Source: Sulfitobacter pontiacus (GTDB lineage: Bacteria; Pseudomonadota; Alphaproteobacteria; Rhodobacterales; Rhodobacteraceae). Taken from it: DNA of 64,000 nucleotides. The stretch is taken from contig NZ_CP160850.1 of NCBI RefSeq assembly GCF_040790665.1, positions 62,001 to 126,000 on the forward strand, written 5' to 3'. Position numbers and translations under genes: made by a program. Of this stretch, positions 40,927 to 48,707 are shown piece after piece. Numbering within the stretch: the first letter of the stretch is position 1; each line of letters starts with the position of its first letter. The notes under the pieces are model-generated. The model was not told the origin of the DNA. It ran no database searches and was given only the letters and a program-made list of their open reading frames with translations.

Positions 40927-42084
40927 ATGAATACTCTTCCGATCTTCGCTCATTTTCGACAGACCGCCATCGCGGCTCTTGCAGTGCTTCTGGGGGTGTT
41001 TGTGTTTTACACCTCTTTCAACGGGCCGTTTGAATCGCTCGTGCAGCGTGCGATCTTTGTGATGATGATCACCGCCCTGGCCGTGCTGATGCACCCGCTT
41101 TTCGAAGGCAGCCGCCTGCGCCCGCTTGGTATCGTGATCGATGCGGCAATCGTCGGCGTGGTGACGGTGTCAGGTGCCTATATCATAACCAACTACGAAA
41201 CCATTATGAACGATCTGCCTTGGGCGAACGGTTGGGATATGGTCATGGGGTTCGGCACATTGGCCTGCGTGCTTGAACTGGCAAGGCGCAGCTCCAACTG
41301 GGTGTTCCCCCTTATCGTCATTGCGGCTGTTACCTATGCATTCTTCGGCTATTTGATCCCCGGCCAATTCGGGCACCGTGGCTTTGACGCGGGCTATCTC
41401 ACCGAGATCATCTTCCTGTCCGACCGTGGCCTATGGGGTATGCTGGTCAATGTGGCCTCGACGACGCTGGCGGCATTTGTGCTGTTCGGCGCGATCCTGT
41501 TGCACACGGGCGCAGGCGAGACATTCTTTGACCTCTCGGCCCGTTTGGGTGGCTCCCGGCCCGGTGGAGCGGCGAAAATCGCGACCTTCGCATCGGGCTT
41601 CTTTGGGGCGATCAACGGCTCGACCGTCGCCAATGTCGCAACGACGGGGAACTTCACCATTCCCCTGATGAAGCGGCTGAAATACCCCCCTGCCTATGCC
41701 GGCGCGGTAGAGGCGATTGCATCGACCGGCGGGCAGCTCGCCCCCCCCGATCATGGGGACTGCCGCTTTTGTTATGGCCGAGCTTGTGGGCGTGAACTAC
41801 TGGTCTATCGCGCTTGCGGGCGTTGTGCCTGCACTGTTGTTCTACCTTGGCATCTATTCAACCGTTCACGTCATCGCGCGCCGTCAGGGCTTTCGTCCGG
41901 TGACCTCCGAAGATCTACCCGACTGGCGCGGTGCCATGACCTTTGCGCGGCTCGCCCCTATTGTCGCCGCCCTGCTGGGGCTTGGATTTGGCGTCCTCAA
42001 CGGCAATTCCGTCGAGCTGACGGCCTGTTACGGCATGATTGCCATGTTGGTGGCTGTCCTTGTCGCGCGGATCTCGAGTGGTGA
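40927..42084 (+). CDS. TAXI permease, N-terminal part (frameshifted gene)
   Basis: In-frame through about residue 273: a DctQ-like region with four membrane helices (IAALAVLLGVFVFYTSF; IFVMMITALAVLMHPLF; and two more) fused to the first part of DctM (DRGLWGMLVNVASTTLAAFVLFGAILLHTGAG; SRPGGAAKIATFASGFFGAINGSTVANVATTG). After 41748 the remaining 111 codons are out of frame and meaningless. The ATG at 40927 with AAGG 7 nt upstream is the start. Confidence 0.7.
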   Translation: MNTLPIFAHFRQTAIAALAVLLGVFVFYTSFNGPFESLVQRAIFVMMITALAVLMHPLFEGSRLRPLGIVIDAAIVGVVTVSGAYIITNYETIMNDLPWANGWDMVMGFGTLACVLELARRSSNWVFPLIVIAAVTYAFFGYLIPGQFGHRGFDAGYLTEIIFLSDRGLWGMLVNVASTTLAAFVLFGAILLHTGAGETFFDLSARLGGSRPGGAAKIATFASGFFGAINGSTVANVATTGNFTIPLMKRLKYPPAYAGAVEAIASTGGQLAPPDHGDCRFCYGRACGRELLVYRACGRCACTVVLPWHLFNRSRHRAPSGLSSGDLRRSTRLARCHDLCAARPYCRRPAGAWIWRPQRQFRRADGLLRHDCHVGGCPCRADLEW

Positions 42085-42832
42085 GGATCCCCGTGCCGTC
42101 ATCGGCATTATCATTCGCGCGCTGGAAGCGGGCGGAAAAGGTGTTGTCATTGTCGGTATCCTTCTGGTCGGCGCACAGGTGTTTGTCGCCATGATCAACC
42201 TCACCGGGTTTGGTGTCGCCGTAACAGCAGCGGTGTTGTCGATCGGGCAGGGGCAAATCTGGCTCATTGCCGGGCTCATGGCCATTGTCTGCCTGATCGC
42301 GGGCATGGGCCTGCCGACCTCGGCAGCCTACGTCATGGTCGCGGCTGTTTTCGCCCCGGCGCTGATCCAACAGGGTATTGATCCGCTCGTGGTGCATATG
42401 TTCGTGCTCTACTACGCGGCGCTGTCGGTTATCACGCCGCCTGTCTGCCTTGGTGTTTTCGTTGCGGCGACCATTGCGCAGGCGCCGTGGATGAAGGTCG
42501 CGGGCGAGACGTTGCGCCTTGGGGCGACCGCATATGCCTTGCCAATGCTGTTCCTCGCCTATCCCGGCATGTTGGGCGGTGGCGAAGCCGGAGACATCCT
42601 GCGTGCCATCCTGTCAGGCGGCGTTTTCGCCTTGGGCGTTGCGCATCTTCTGGGCGGCGCGCGGCTGCCTTGGGGCGGTCTGTCGCGGCTGCTTTGGGTC
42701 GTGCCGATTGGTCTTGCGCTGATGCCGCCTTGGCCGGCGACGGCGGCAGCCGCGATCGTGTTCGCGATCTTGGTGGTCTTCTCTCGCAAAGCCTTGGGCG
42801 CTGCGGAAAATATCGAAATGCAAACGGCTTAA
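41753..42832 (+). CDS. TAXI permease, C-terminal part (frameshifted gene)
   Basis: The frame is open from about 41717; the first credible coding is PIMGTAAFVMAELVGV just after the C8 tract, with an ATG at 41753. It encodes the rest of DctM, with membrane helices such as AGKGVVIVGILLVGAQVFVA and IWLIAGLMAIVCLIAGMGLP, and the conserved loop TSAAYVMVAAVFAPALIQQG. SVITPPVCLGVFVAATIA closes the core. No ribosome site precedes the internal ATG. Confidence 0.7.
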   Translation: MGTAAFVMAELVGVNYWSIALAGVVPALLFYLGIYSTVHVIARRQGFRPVTSEDLPDWRGAMTFARLAPIVAALLGLGFGVLNGNSVELTACYGMIAMLVAVLVARISSGEDPRAVIGIIIRALEAGGKGVVIVGILLVGAQVFVAMINLTGFGVAVTAAVLSIGQGQIWLIAGLMAIVCLIAGMGLPTSAAYVMVAAVFAPALIQQGIDPLVVHMFVLYYAALSVITPPVCLGVFVAATIAQAPWMKVAGETLRLGATAYALPMLFLAYPGMLGGGEAGDILRAILSGGVFALGVAHLLGGARLPWGGLSRLLWVVPIGLALMPPWPATAAAAIVFAILVVFSRKALGAAENIEMQTA

Positions 42833-42853
42833 GGGCCAAGGAGGGTACTGGAA

Positions 42854-43618
42854 ATGATGACGAATGCTGAATTCAAGGCACGGCTGGTCGCACGAGAGCC
42901 CATGCTCGGGGCTTTCATCAAAACGCCCCATCCCATCGTGATCGAAATCATGGCGCGGGCAGGGTTCGATTTTCTGGTCGTCGATGCCGAACACGCGCCC
43001 TTTGATCGGGGCACCGTTGACGCCATGACGATGGCCGGACGTGCCGAAGGGTGCCCCATCGTGGTGCGCGTGCCAGTGGCAACAGCGGATTGGGTGCTCA
43101 ATGTGCTGGACGGCGGCGCGGCCGGTGTCATGGTGCCTCATGTCGAAACCTCAGCGCAGGCCAAAGAACTGGCGCGCGCCGTGACTTACGGCCCCGGCGG
43201 GCGTGGTTTTGCCGGCACGTCACGGGCGGCCGACTATGCTGGCCGCAGCCTGAAAGAGCATCTGTCCGTGGCGCGAAGTGAAGTCGCCTTGATCTGCCAG
43301 ATTGAAGACCCCGACGGCGTGGTCAACCACAGTGAAATTGCGGATGTAGACGGCGTAGATGCGCTCTTTATCGGGCGCGCTGATCTGGCCGTCTCTCATG
43401 GTCTGTCCGATTTCTTTGCGCCTGAAGTGGCAAAGATGACGCGGGACATCCTTGCCGCGACAGGGGCGGCCACCGGACTCTATTGCGCCCCGACAGAGCC
43501 CCTAGACGCGCACCGCGACGCCGGAGGGAGCTTCTTTGTCGTGGGGTCCGAACACACGCTCATGCAATTGGGCGGTGCCGCGCTTGTGGAAGATTTCAAA
43601 AAGAGAGACGCGCGCTGA
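42854..43618 (+). CDS. HpcH/HpaI-family aldolase/citrate lyase-type enzyme
   Basis: A 254-residue class II (metal-dependent) aldolase like HpaI or 2-dehydro-3-deoxyglucarate aldolase, cleaving a 4-hydroxy-2-oxoacid to pyruvate and an aldehyde. GFDFLVVDAEHAPFD holds the catalytic His, QIEDPDGV the metal Glu, and FIGRADLAVSHG the metal Asp. AAGGAGG precedes the start (two consecutive ATGs at 42854 and 42857). It is expected to act in catabolism of the TAXI substrate. Confidence 0.88.
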   Translation: MMTNAEFKARLVAREPMLGAFIKTPHPIVIEIMARAGFDFLVVDAEHAPFDRGTVDAMTMAGRAEGCPIVVRVPVATADWVLNVLDGGAAGVMVPHVETSAQAKELARAVTYGPGGRGFAGTSRAADYAGRSLKEHLSVARSEVALICQIEDPDGVVNHSEIADVDGVDALFIGRADLAVSHGLSDFFAPEVAKMTRDILAATGAATGLYCAPTEPLDAHRDAGGSFFVVGSEHTLMQLGGAALVEDFKKRDAR

Positions 43619-43626
43619 CATGACTA

Positions 43627-43660
43627 TGAAATAATTGCAGTGTATTCGGAAAATATTGCA
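43627..43660 (+). promoter_or_regulatory. Two LacI-type operator candidates before the HisD-like gene
   Basis: TGAAATAATTGCA (43627-43639) and GGAAAATATTGCA (43648-43660) are similar imperfect palindromes with centres 21 bp apart. The first matches the site at 39781 (TGAAATTATTTCA) at 11 of 13 positions. This suggests the LacI regulator also controls the HisD-like/SDR pair from its own promoter. The rest of the 104-nt gap shows no other feature. Confidence 0.6.
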
Positions 43661-43722
43661 ACTCGGATTGGTCAGCCTAGAAATGACCTATCACTGCCAG
43701 CGCCTGACCAAAGGACCGAACC

Positions 43723-45054
43723 ATGACAATTACCTACCTCAAGAAGGGCAAATCCGATGCTGCCCGCGCCGATGACGACGCCAAGACCCGTGCGGTCGTC
43801 GAGCAGACCTTGCAGGACATCGAAACGCGCGGCGACACAGCGGTGCGCGAATTGAGCGAAAAGTTCGACAGCTACAGCCCGGAAACGTTCCGGCTAAGCC
43901 AGCAAGAGATTGACGACCTGATCGGTCAGCTCAGCGCACGGGAATTGCAGGACATTCAGTTTGCGCAAGAGCAGGTCGTGAATTTTGCCCGCGCGCAACG
44001 CGCTTCGATGACCGACATCGAAGTAGAGACGCTTCCGGGGGTTATTCTGGGGCACAAGAATATCCCGGTTCAATCCGTCGGCTGCTACATTCCGGGCGGG
44101 AAATTCCCCATGGTCGCCAGCGCGCATATGTCTGTCGCCACGGCCAAGGTTGCCGAAGTACCACGCATCGTGGCCTGCACGCCGCCCTTTAACGGAAAAC
44201 CAAACCCGGCTGTTATTGCGGCGATGCATTTGGGCGGGGCAGATGAAATCTATGTCATGGGCGGGATCCAGGCGGTTGGGGCTATGGCGCTTGGCACAGA
44301 GACGATCGATCCGGTACACATGCTGGTTGGCCCCGGCAATGCCTTCGTCGCCGAGGCCAAGCGTCAGCTTTACGGACGGGTGGGTATTGATCTCTTCGCC
44401 GGCCCGACCGAGACGATGGTTATCGCGGATGAGACAGCAGCGGATGCCGAGCTGTGCGCGACCGATCTCTTGGGGCAGGCGGAACACGGCTATAACTCTC
44501 CTGCCGTTTTGCTGACCAATTCGCGTCAATTGGCCGAGGATACTTTGGCCGAGATTGACCGGCTGCTCCAAATTCTCCCGACTGCGGCCACAGCCCAGAC
44601 AAGCTGGGAGGAATACGGCGAGGTGATCGTCTGTGATACCTACGACGAGATGTTGCAGGTGGCCGATGATATCGCGTCGGAGCATGTGCAGGTCATGACG
44701 GACCGTGATGACTGGTTCTTGGAAAACATGACCTGCTATGGCGCGCTGTTTTTGGGCCCGCGTACCAATGTCGCCAATGGCGATAAGGTGATCGGGACCA
44801 ACCACACGCTGCCCACGCATAAGGCGGGGCGCTATACAGGGGGCCTTTGGGTTGGTAAATTCCTCAAGACCCATTCCTATCAGAAGATTATGACGGATGA
44901 GGCTGCAGCAATGGTCGGGGCCTATGGTTCGCGTCTATGCATGTTGGAAGGCTTTGTGGGGCACGCCGAACAATGCAATGTCCGCGTGCGGCGCTATGGC
45001 GGTGAGAACGTGCCCTATGGCGAAGCCGCAAGCTACCGCGAAGCGGCCGAATAG
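43723..45054 (+). CDS. Histidinol dehydrogenase-family NAD-dependent alcohol dehydrogenase
   Basis: A 443-residue member of the HisD superfamily. The zinc ligands are in [13 protein letters not shown] (Gln/Glu and His), [13 protein letters not shown] (Asp/His region) and [13 protein letters not shown] (His); [17 protein letters not shown] and [28 protein letters not shown] are family core text. It is not a biosynthetic HisD by context: it sits with an aldolase, an SDR and a TAXI carrier. Non-His members include HpsN, which oxidises sulfopropanediol to sulfolactate in Roseobacters; the similarity to HpsN looks only moderate, so the substrate is left open. Confidence 0.87.
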   Translation: MTITYLKKGKSDAARADDDAKTRAVVEQTLQDIETRGDTAVRELSEKFDSYSPETFRLSQQEIDDLIGQLSARELQDIQFAQEQVVNFARAQRASMTDIEVETLPGVILGHKNIPVQSVGCYIPGGKFPMVASAHMSVATAKVAEVPRIVACTPPFNGKPNPAVIAAMHLGGADEIYVMGGIQAVGAMALGTETIDPVHMLVGPGNAFVAEAKRQLYGRVGIDLFAGPTETMVIADETAADAELCATDLLGQAEHGYNSPAVLLTNSRQLAEDTLAEIDRLLQILPTAATAQTSWEEYGEVIVCDTYDEMLQVADDIASEHVQVMTDRDDWFLENMTCYGALFLGPRTNVANGDKVIGTNHTLPTHKAGRYTGGLWVGKFLKTHSYQKIMTDEAAAMVGAYGSRLCMLEGFVGHAEQCNVRVRRYGGENVPYGEAASYREAAE

Positions 45055-45079
45055 ACCGCTGTTAACCTAGGAGATCTTA

Positions 45080-45844
45080 ATGCAACTTCCGTCCTTTGCC
45101 GGGTTTGACCTTTCCGGAAAACGCGCGTTTGTCACCGGTGCCACCTCTGGCATCGGTCTGGGGGCTGCGACGGCCTTGGCCAGGGCGGGGGCGCATGTCG
45201 TCTGCGCCGCGCGCCGGGCCGGACCGTTGGGAGAGTTGCACGCGGCGATGAAGGCCGAGGGGCTGAGCTGCGAGACGCAAGAGCTCGACATCACCGATGT
45301 AGATGCGACCCGAGCGGCATTCTCCGGTCTTGGGGCGGTTGACATCGTGGTCAATTCCGCGGGCATGGCCCGCCACGGGCCTGCGCTCGACACCACGCCC
45401 GAGGATTTCGACGCCGTCATGAATGTTAACCTTCGGGCAGCCTATTTCCTTTCCACAGCCGCCGCCGACCAAATGATCGCAGCGGGCCGCCCCGGCTCGA
45501 TCATCCATGTGAGCAGTCAGATGGGCCATGTCGGGGGCATCGATCGGGGTGTCTACTGCGCCTCGAAGCACGCTTTGGAAGGGATGGTGAAGGCGATGGC
45601 AATCGAATGGGGCCCAAAGGCGGTGCGCATCAACACGCTATGCCCGACCTTCGTCCGCACGCCTTTGGGAGAGCAAACCTTATCCGATCCCACGCGTCTG
45701 GCTTGGATTGAAGAAAAGATCAAACTGGGCCGCGTCGGCGAGATCGAGGATATCATGGGCCCGATCGTCTACCTCGCGAGCGATGCGTCTGCCATGGTGA
45801 CGGGCACAGCCCTGATGGTCGATGGCGGCTGGACCGCCGAGTGA
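45080..45844 (+). CDS. Short-chain dehydrogenase/reductase (SDR)
   Basis: A 254-residue classical SDR. The cofactor motif TGATSGIGLG is near residue 19, NSAG near 92, the catalytic Ser in IIHVSSQMG and the Tyr-x3-Lys in YCASKHALEG. An Arg-Arg pair after the second strand (CAARRAG) hints at NADP preference but is not proof. AGGAG lies before the ATG. With the HisD-like enzyme it may interconvert alcohol and carbonyl forms of the TAXI substrate. Confidence 0.9.
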   Translation: MQLPSFAGFDLSGKRAFVTGATSGIGLGAATALARAGAHVVCAARRAGPLGELHAAMKAEGLSCETQELDITDVDATRAAFSGLGAVDIVVNSAGMARHGPALDTTPEDFDAVMNVNLRAAYFLSTAAADQMIAAGRPGSIIHVSSQMGHVGGIDRGVYCASKHALEGMVKAMAIEWGPKAVRINTLCPTFVRTPLGEQTLSDPTRLAWIEEKIKLGRVGEIEDIMGPIVYLASDASAMVTGTALMVDGGWTAE

Positions 45845-45893
45845 GCGGCGAAGCGGTCAACGAACACGGGAGACGCAGGATGGCGGCAAAACC

Positions 45894-47261
45894 CTATCCG
45901 CGCCCCGCAATGAATCCAAGCGTGACAGCCGCGAGCAAGCCGTTGCCCGACAGATAGCCGCTGTCGCCCTTGCCTGAAACCCCGCAAGCGGCACCGCCAG
46001 CGGCGTATAGATTGTCGAATGTGCCACCCTCTGTCCTGTGCACCTTGGCCGTCGTCGGGTCAACCTCAAGCCCGCCTTGCGTGTGAAACAGCGCGCCGGT
46101 TACCTTCACCGCGCAGAAGGGGGCGGAAAGGGGCGTAACACCCCATGTGCGGCCAAAGGCATCACGCCCGCCCCCCGGAATATCAGCGATCGTTTTCGCC
46201 AAGACATCTGCGGGTAACCCGACTTTGGCAGCCAGTGTTTCGACCGTATCCCCTGTGATCACCGCGCCTTGGGTCTCGGCGTTCTTGAAATCCTCGAACT
46301 GGCGGGCAATCTCGGCGATGCGGGCGTCGAATATGGTCCACGCCACGCCGTCAGGCTGCGCCAGCACGGCCCGCGCCGCTTCGGAGTAGCCTTGCGCCTC
46401 GTTCCAGAACCGCTTGCCGGTCGTATTCACCTGAACGCCACCTTCGGTGATTGTGGCCCATGTGATCAGGATACCGTGCGGGTGGGCGACATTGCCGTGC
46501 CCCTGATAGGCGCCCAGATGACGGCGGCGCGCGCCAAGCGCCTCGCCCCAGCTGATCGCCTCTCCTCGGTTGCCGTCATGGCCGAACCAGATCGCGTCCG
46601 CGATATCCGGCATGTGGTGGGCGACCATGGCGCGGTTGCCGCCGAACCCGTTGCACGCAAGGATCAGCCGGTCGCAGCCGATATCCTCGCCGCTTTGGTC
46701 AGGCAACGTCACCCGCGCCCCTGCGAGCGTTGCGCCTGCCGCATAAAGCCGGGTGGCGCGGCGGTTGCAGATCAGCGGGATATCAAGCGCCTCGATCCGC
46801 GCGCGCAGGGCGTCGATCAATTCGCGCCCCGACCGTGAGGGCAGCCCGTGCATCCGCCGTTGGCTGTGACCGGGATAATCAAAGTCGCGCACGAGGGAGA
46901 ATGGCAGCCCGTGGGTTTCGACAAGCCAGTCAATGACCCGAGGGGCGGTGCGGGCCATCGCGGCGACCAATGCATCGTCGTTTTCGTGGTGCGCCTTGGC
47001 CTGAATGTCGGTGGCAAAACCGTCGGGGCTGTCACTGATCCCCGCGTCCTGTTGCAGGCGCGTCCCTGCCGCGGGGATCAACCCGGCGCTCAGCGCGGTA
47101 GAGCCTGTGGGGATCGGGTCGGCCTCTAGCAGCAGCACATCCTGACCCGCCTCATGCGCCGCCAGCGCCGCGATCATGCCGCAGGCCCCCGCGCCGATGA
47201 TCAGGGTTTCGACCTCTAGATCGAAAGCCGACGGCGGGGCGGCGACATCAGGATTTGCCAT
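45894..47261 (-). CDS. FAD-dependent oxidoreductase (fumarate reductase/succinate dehydrogenase type)
   Basis: A 455-residue flavoprotein. The dinucleotide motif LIIGAGACGMIAALAAHEAG is at about 18-37; the body carries HSQRRMHGLP-like text and SGRELIDALRARIEAL, and the C-terminal motif is KGDSGYLSGNGLL with the FAD contact. It resembles FrdA-like or 3-ketosteroid dehydrogenase-like enzymes that reduce or oxidise C-C double bonds of dicarboxylates. The start at 47261 overlaps the previous gene by 14 nt; this is the last gene of the leftward operon. Confidence 0.87.
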   Translation of the reverse strand: MANPDVAAPPSAFDLEVETLIIGAGACGMIAALAAHEAGQDVLLLEADPIPTGSTALSAGLIPAAGTRLQQDAGISDSPDGFATDIQAKAHHENDDALVAAMARTAPRVIDWLVETHGLPFSLVRDFDYPGHSQRRMHGLPSRSGRELIDALRARIEALDIPLICNRRATRLYAAGATLAGARVTLPDQSGEDIGCDRLILACNGFGGNRAMVAHHMPDIADAIWFGHDGNRGEAISWGEALGARRRHLGAYQGHGNVAHPHGILITWATITEGGVQVNTTGKRFWNEAQGYSEAARAVLAQPDGVAWTIFDARIAEIARQFEDFKNAETQGAVITGDTVETLAAKVGLPADVLAKTIADIPGGGRDAFGRTWGVTPLSAPFCAVKVTGALFHTQGGLEVDPTTAKVHRTEGGTFDNLYAAGGAACGVSGKGDSGYLSGNGLLAAVTLGFIAGRG

Positions 47262-48108
47262 CGAACCGCTTTCCAAGGGCCAGCATCTCGGGGGTGCCAA
47301 TCGCTGCATTCAACCCGTCGAAATCATGCATTCGGTCGGAAAACGCTTTGTTAGAGCCGGTTGCCTTCAGGCTCGCGTAATAATCCTGCGCCGATTTCGC
47401 CAAAGCGCGCACGATGCCGCCGGGGAAAATCACGATATCGAAACCCATATCCTCTAGCATGGTCGCCGAAGAGATCGGGGTCGCGCCGCCTTCCACCATA
47501 TTGGCCAGCAGCGGGACACGCCCCTTGAAGGTATCGGCGATGCGCGAAAGCTCTCCGCTGTCGCGGGGGGCCTCGATGAACAATACATCGGCACCGGCGT
47601 CGATATAGCTGCCCGCGCGATCTATCGCCGCGTCAAAGCCTTCTACCGCGATGGCGTCGGTGCGGGCGATGATCAGCGTATCGTGGCGGCGCGCATCGGC
47701 CATCGCGGCGATCTTGCCGGCCATTTCCTCTTTCGGGATCAGTGACTTGTCAGACAGATGGCCGCATTTTTTGGGGTAGGTCTGGTCCTCCACCTGCAAA
47801 GCAGAGGCCCCCGCGCGTTCATAGCTTTGCATCGTGCGCCGCGCGTTCAGTGCATTGCCGAAACCGGTGTCGGCATCCATGATCACCGGCAGGTCCGTGC
47901 GATCGGCAATCAACGCCATCGTATCGGTCATCTCGGACGCGGTGCTGAGCCCGATGTCGGGGCGGCCCAAACGGGTATAGGCAACCGCTGCACCGGAAAG
48001 ATACAGCGCCTCGAACCCCGCGTCGGTGGCAAGGGCGGCGGTCAGCCCGTCATAGACACCGGGGGCGATCAGAATATCGGGGGTGGTCAGGCGTTGGCGC
48101 AGGGTCAT
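47248..48108 (-). CDS. Isocitrate lyase/PEP mutase-family lyase
   Basis: A 286-residue enzyme of the ICL/PEPM family. The catalytic loop KKCGH is present (PKKCGHLSDKSLI), with DADTGFGNALNARRTM as metal site. KCGH is typical of C-C lyases (methylisocitrate, dimethylmalate) and oxaloacetate decarboxylases rather than PEP mutase. The nearby LeuCD-type hydratase makes an (alkyl)malate a natural substrate. The ATG forms ATGA with the stop of the upstream gene. Confidence 0.88.
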   Translation of the reverse strand: MTLRQRLTTPDILIAPGVYDGLTAALATDAGFEALYLSGAAVAYTRLGRPDIGLSTASEMTDTMALIADRTDLPVIMDADTGFGNALNARRTMQSYERAGASALQVEDQTYPKKCGHLSDKSLIPKEEMAGKIAAMADARRHDTLIIARTDAIAVEGFDAAIDRAGSYIDAGADVLFIEAPRDSGELSRIADTFKGRVPLLANMVEGGATPISSATMLEDMGFDIVIFPGGIVRALAKSAQDYYASLKATGSNKAFSDRMHDFDGLNAAIGTPEMLALGKRFDGKS

Positions 48109-48707
48109 TGGGCACCTCCGACAGCGGCGGTGGCCTCGGCGCAGGTCATCACCTGCGTCACCGACCCCAGCGAGGTCAGTGTCGCCTCGTGCACGTCCTG
48201 TTTGAACGCGGCGCAACCGTCCGACAGCAGCACCGTATGAATGTCGCGCAGATGCGCATCCCGCACGGTGCTGGCGACACCGCCGTTGGTGACGATGCCG
48301 CCGACGATCAGCGTGTCGATCTTCATCGCGCGCAGCACATATTCAAGCCGTGTCTGGTAAAAGGCGGAGTAGGCGACTTTTTCGATCGTGAAATCCGCCG
48401 GGGCGAGCGTATCTACCAGCGCGTGGCCGAAGCCGCCCGGGGTAAAGTCGCCCTTGGTCAGGAAGGGGCGCAGTTTCTTGAGATGCGCGGCGATCAGCGG
48501 TTCGTCATCGCGCCCCGGTACCAGCGTGAACTGAGCCGAGATATAGGTGCCGCCCGCCTTGGTCAGCGCGGACTTGAGCGGCGCGATCCGGTCGGGCAGG
48601 GCGAGGATACTCTCGGTTCCCTGACCCGCACGGCCATAGGCACCTTCCGGATGCAGGAAATCATTTTGCAGGTCGATGGTCAGCAAAGCGGTCGTGGCAG
48701 GGATCAT
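48105..48707 (-). CDS. Isochorismatase-like hydrolase lacking the catalytic cysteine
   Basis: A 200-residue isochorismatase-superfamily protein. The Asp is in LLTIDLQNDFLHPEGA and the Lys in IEKVAYSAFYQTRL. The cysteine-hydrolase motif reads GGIVTNGGVASTVRDAH, with Gly in place of the nucleophilic Cys. True isochorismatases (PhzD/EntB type) also lack that Cys. So it may hydrolyse a vinyl ether or another bond without a thioester, or may bind rather than cleave. Overlaps hyuA and the lyase gene by 4 nt each. Confidence 0.82.
   Translation of the reverse strand: MIPATTALLTIDLQNDFLHPEGAYGRAGQGTESILALPDRIAPLKSALTKAGGTYISAQFTLVPGRDDEPLIAAHLKKLRPFLTKGDFTPGGFGHALVDTLAPADFTIEKVAYSAFYQTRLEYVLRAMKIDTLIVGGIVTNGGVASTVRDAHLRDIHTVLLSDGCAAFKQDVHEATLTSLGSVTQVMTCAEATAAVGGAQ

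Larger units (their letters stand above)
40927..42832 (+). pseudogene. TAXI fused TRAP permease (DctQM), frameshifted in a C8 tract
   Basis: The permease reads continuously across two frames. Up to 41740 the frame gives AIASTGGQLAPP; after eight Cs at 41741-41748 it turns to DHGDC, whereas the +1 frame gives PIMGTAAFVMAE, the sequence TRAP permeases have next. Seven Cs would restore one frame of about 634 codons. So the gene has one extra C in a homopolymer. Either the locus is phase-variable, the gene is a recent pseudogene, or this is a base-calling error. Everything else in the operon looks intact. Confidence 0.8.

Noticed and set aside
41741..41748. Firm call of phase variation for the C8 tract
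   Set aside because: A single consensus sequence cannot separate phase variation from pseudogene or read error, and the rest of the operon shows no other variable tract.
43723..45054. Biosynthetic histidinol dehydrogenase hisD
   Set aside because: No other his genes are near; the neighbours are a TAXI carrier, aldolase, SDR and LacI-type operator sites.
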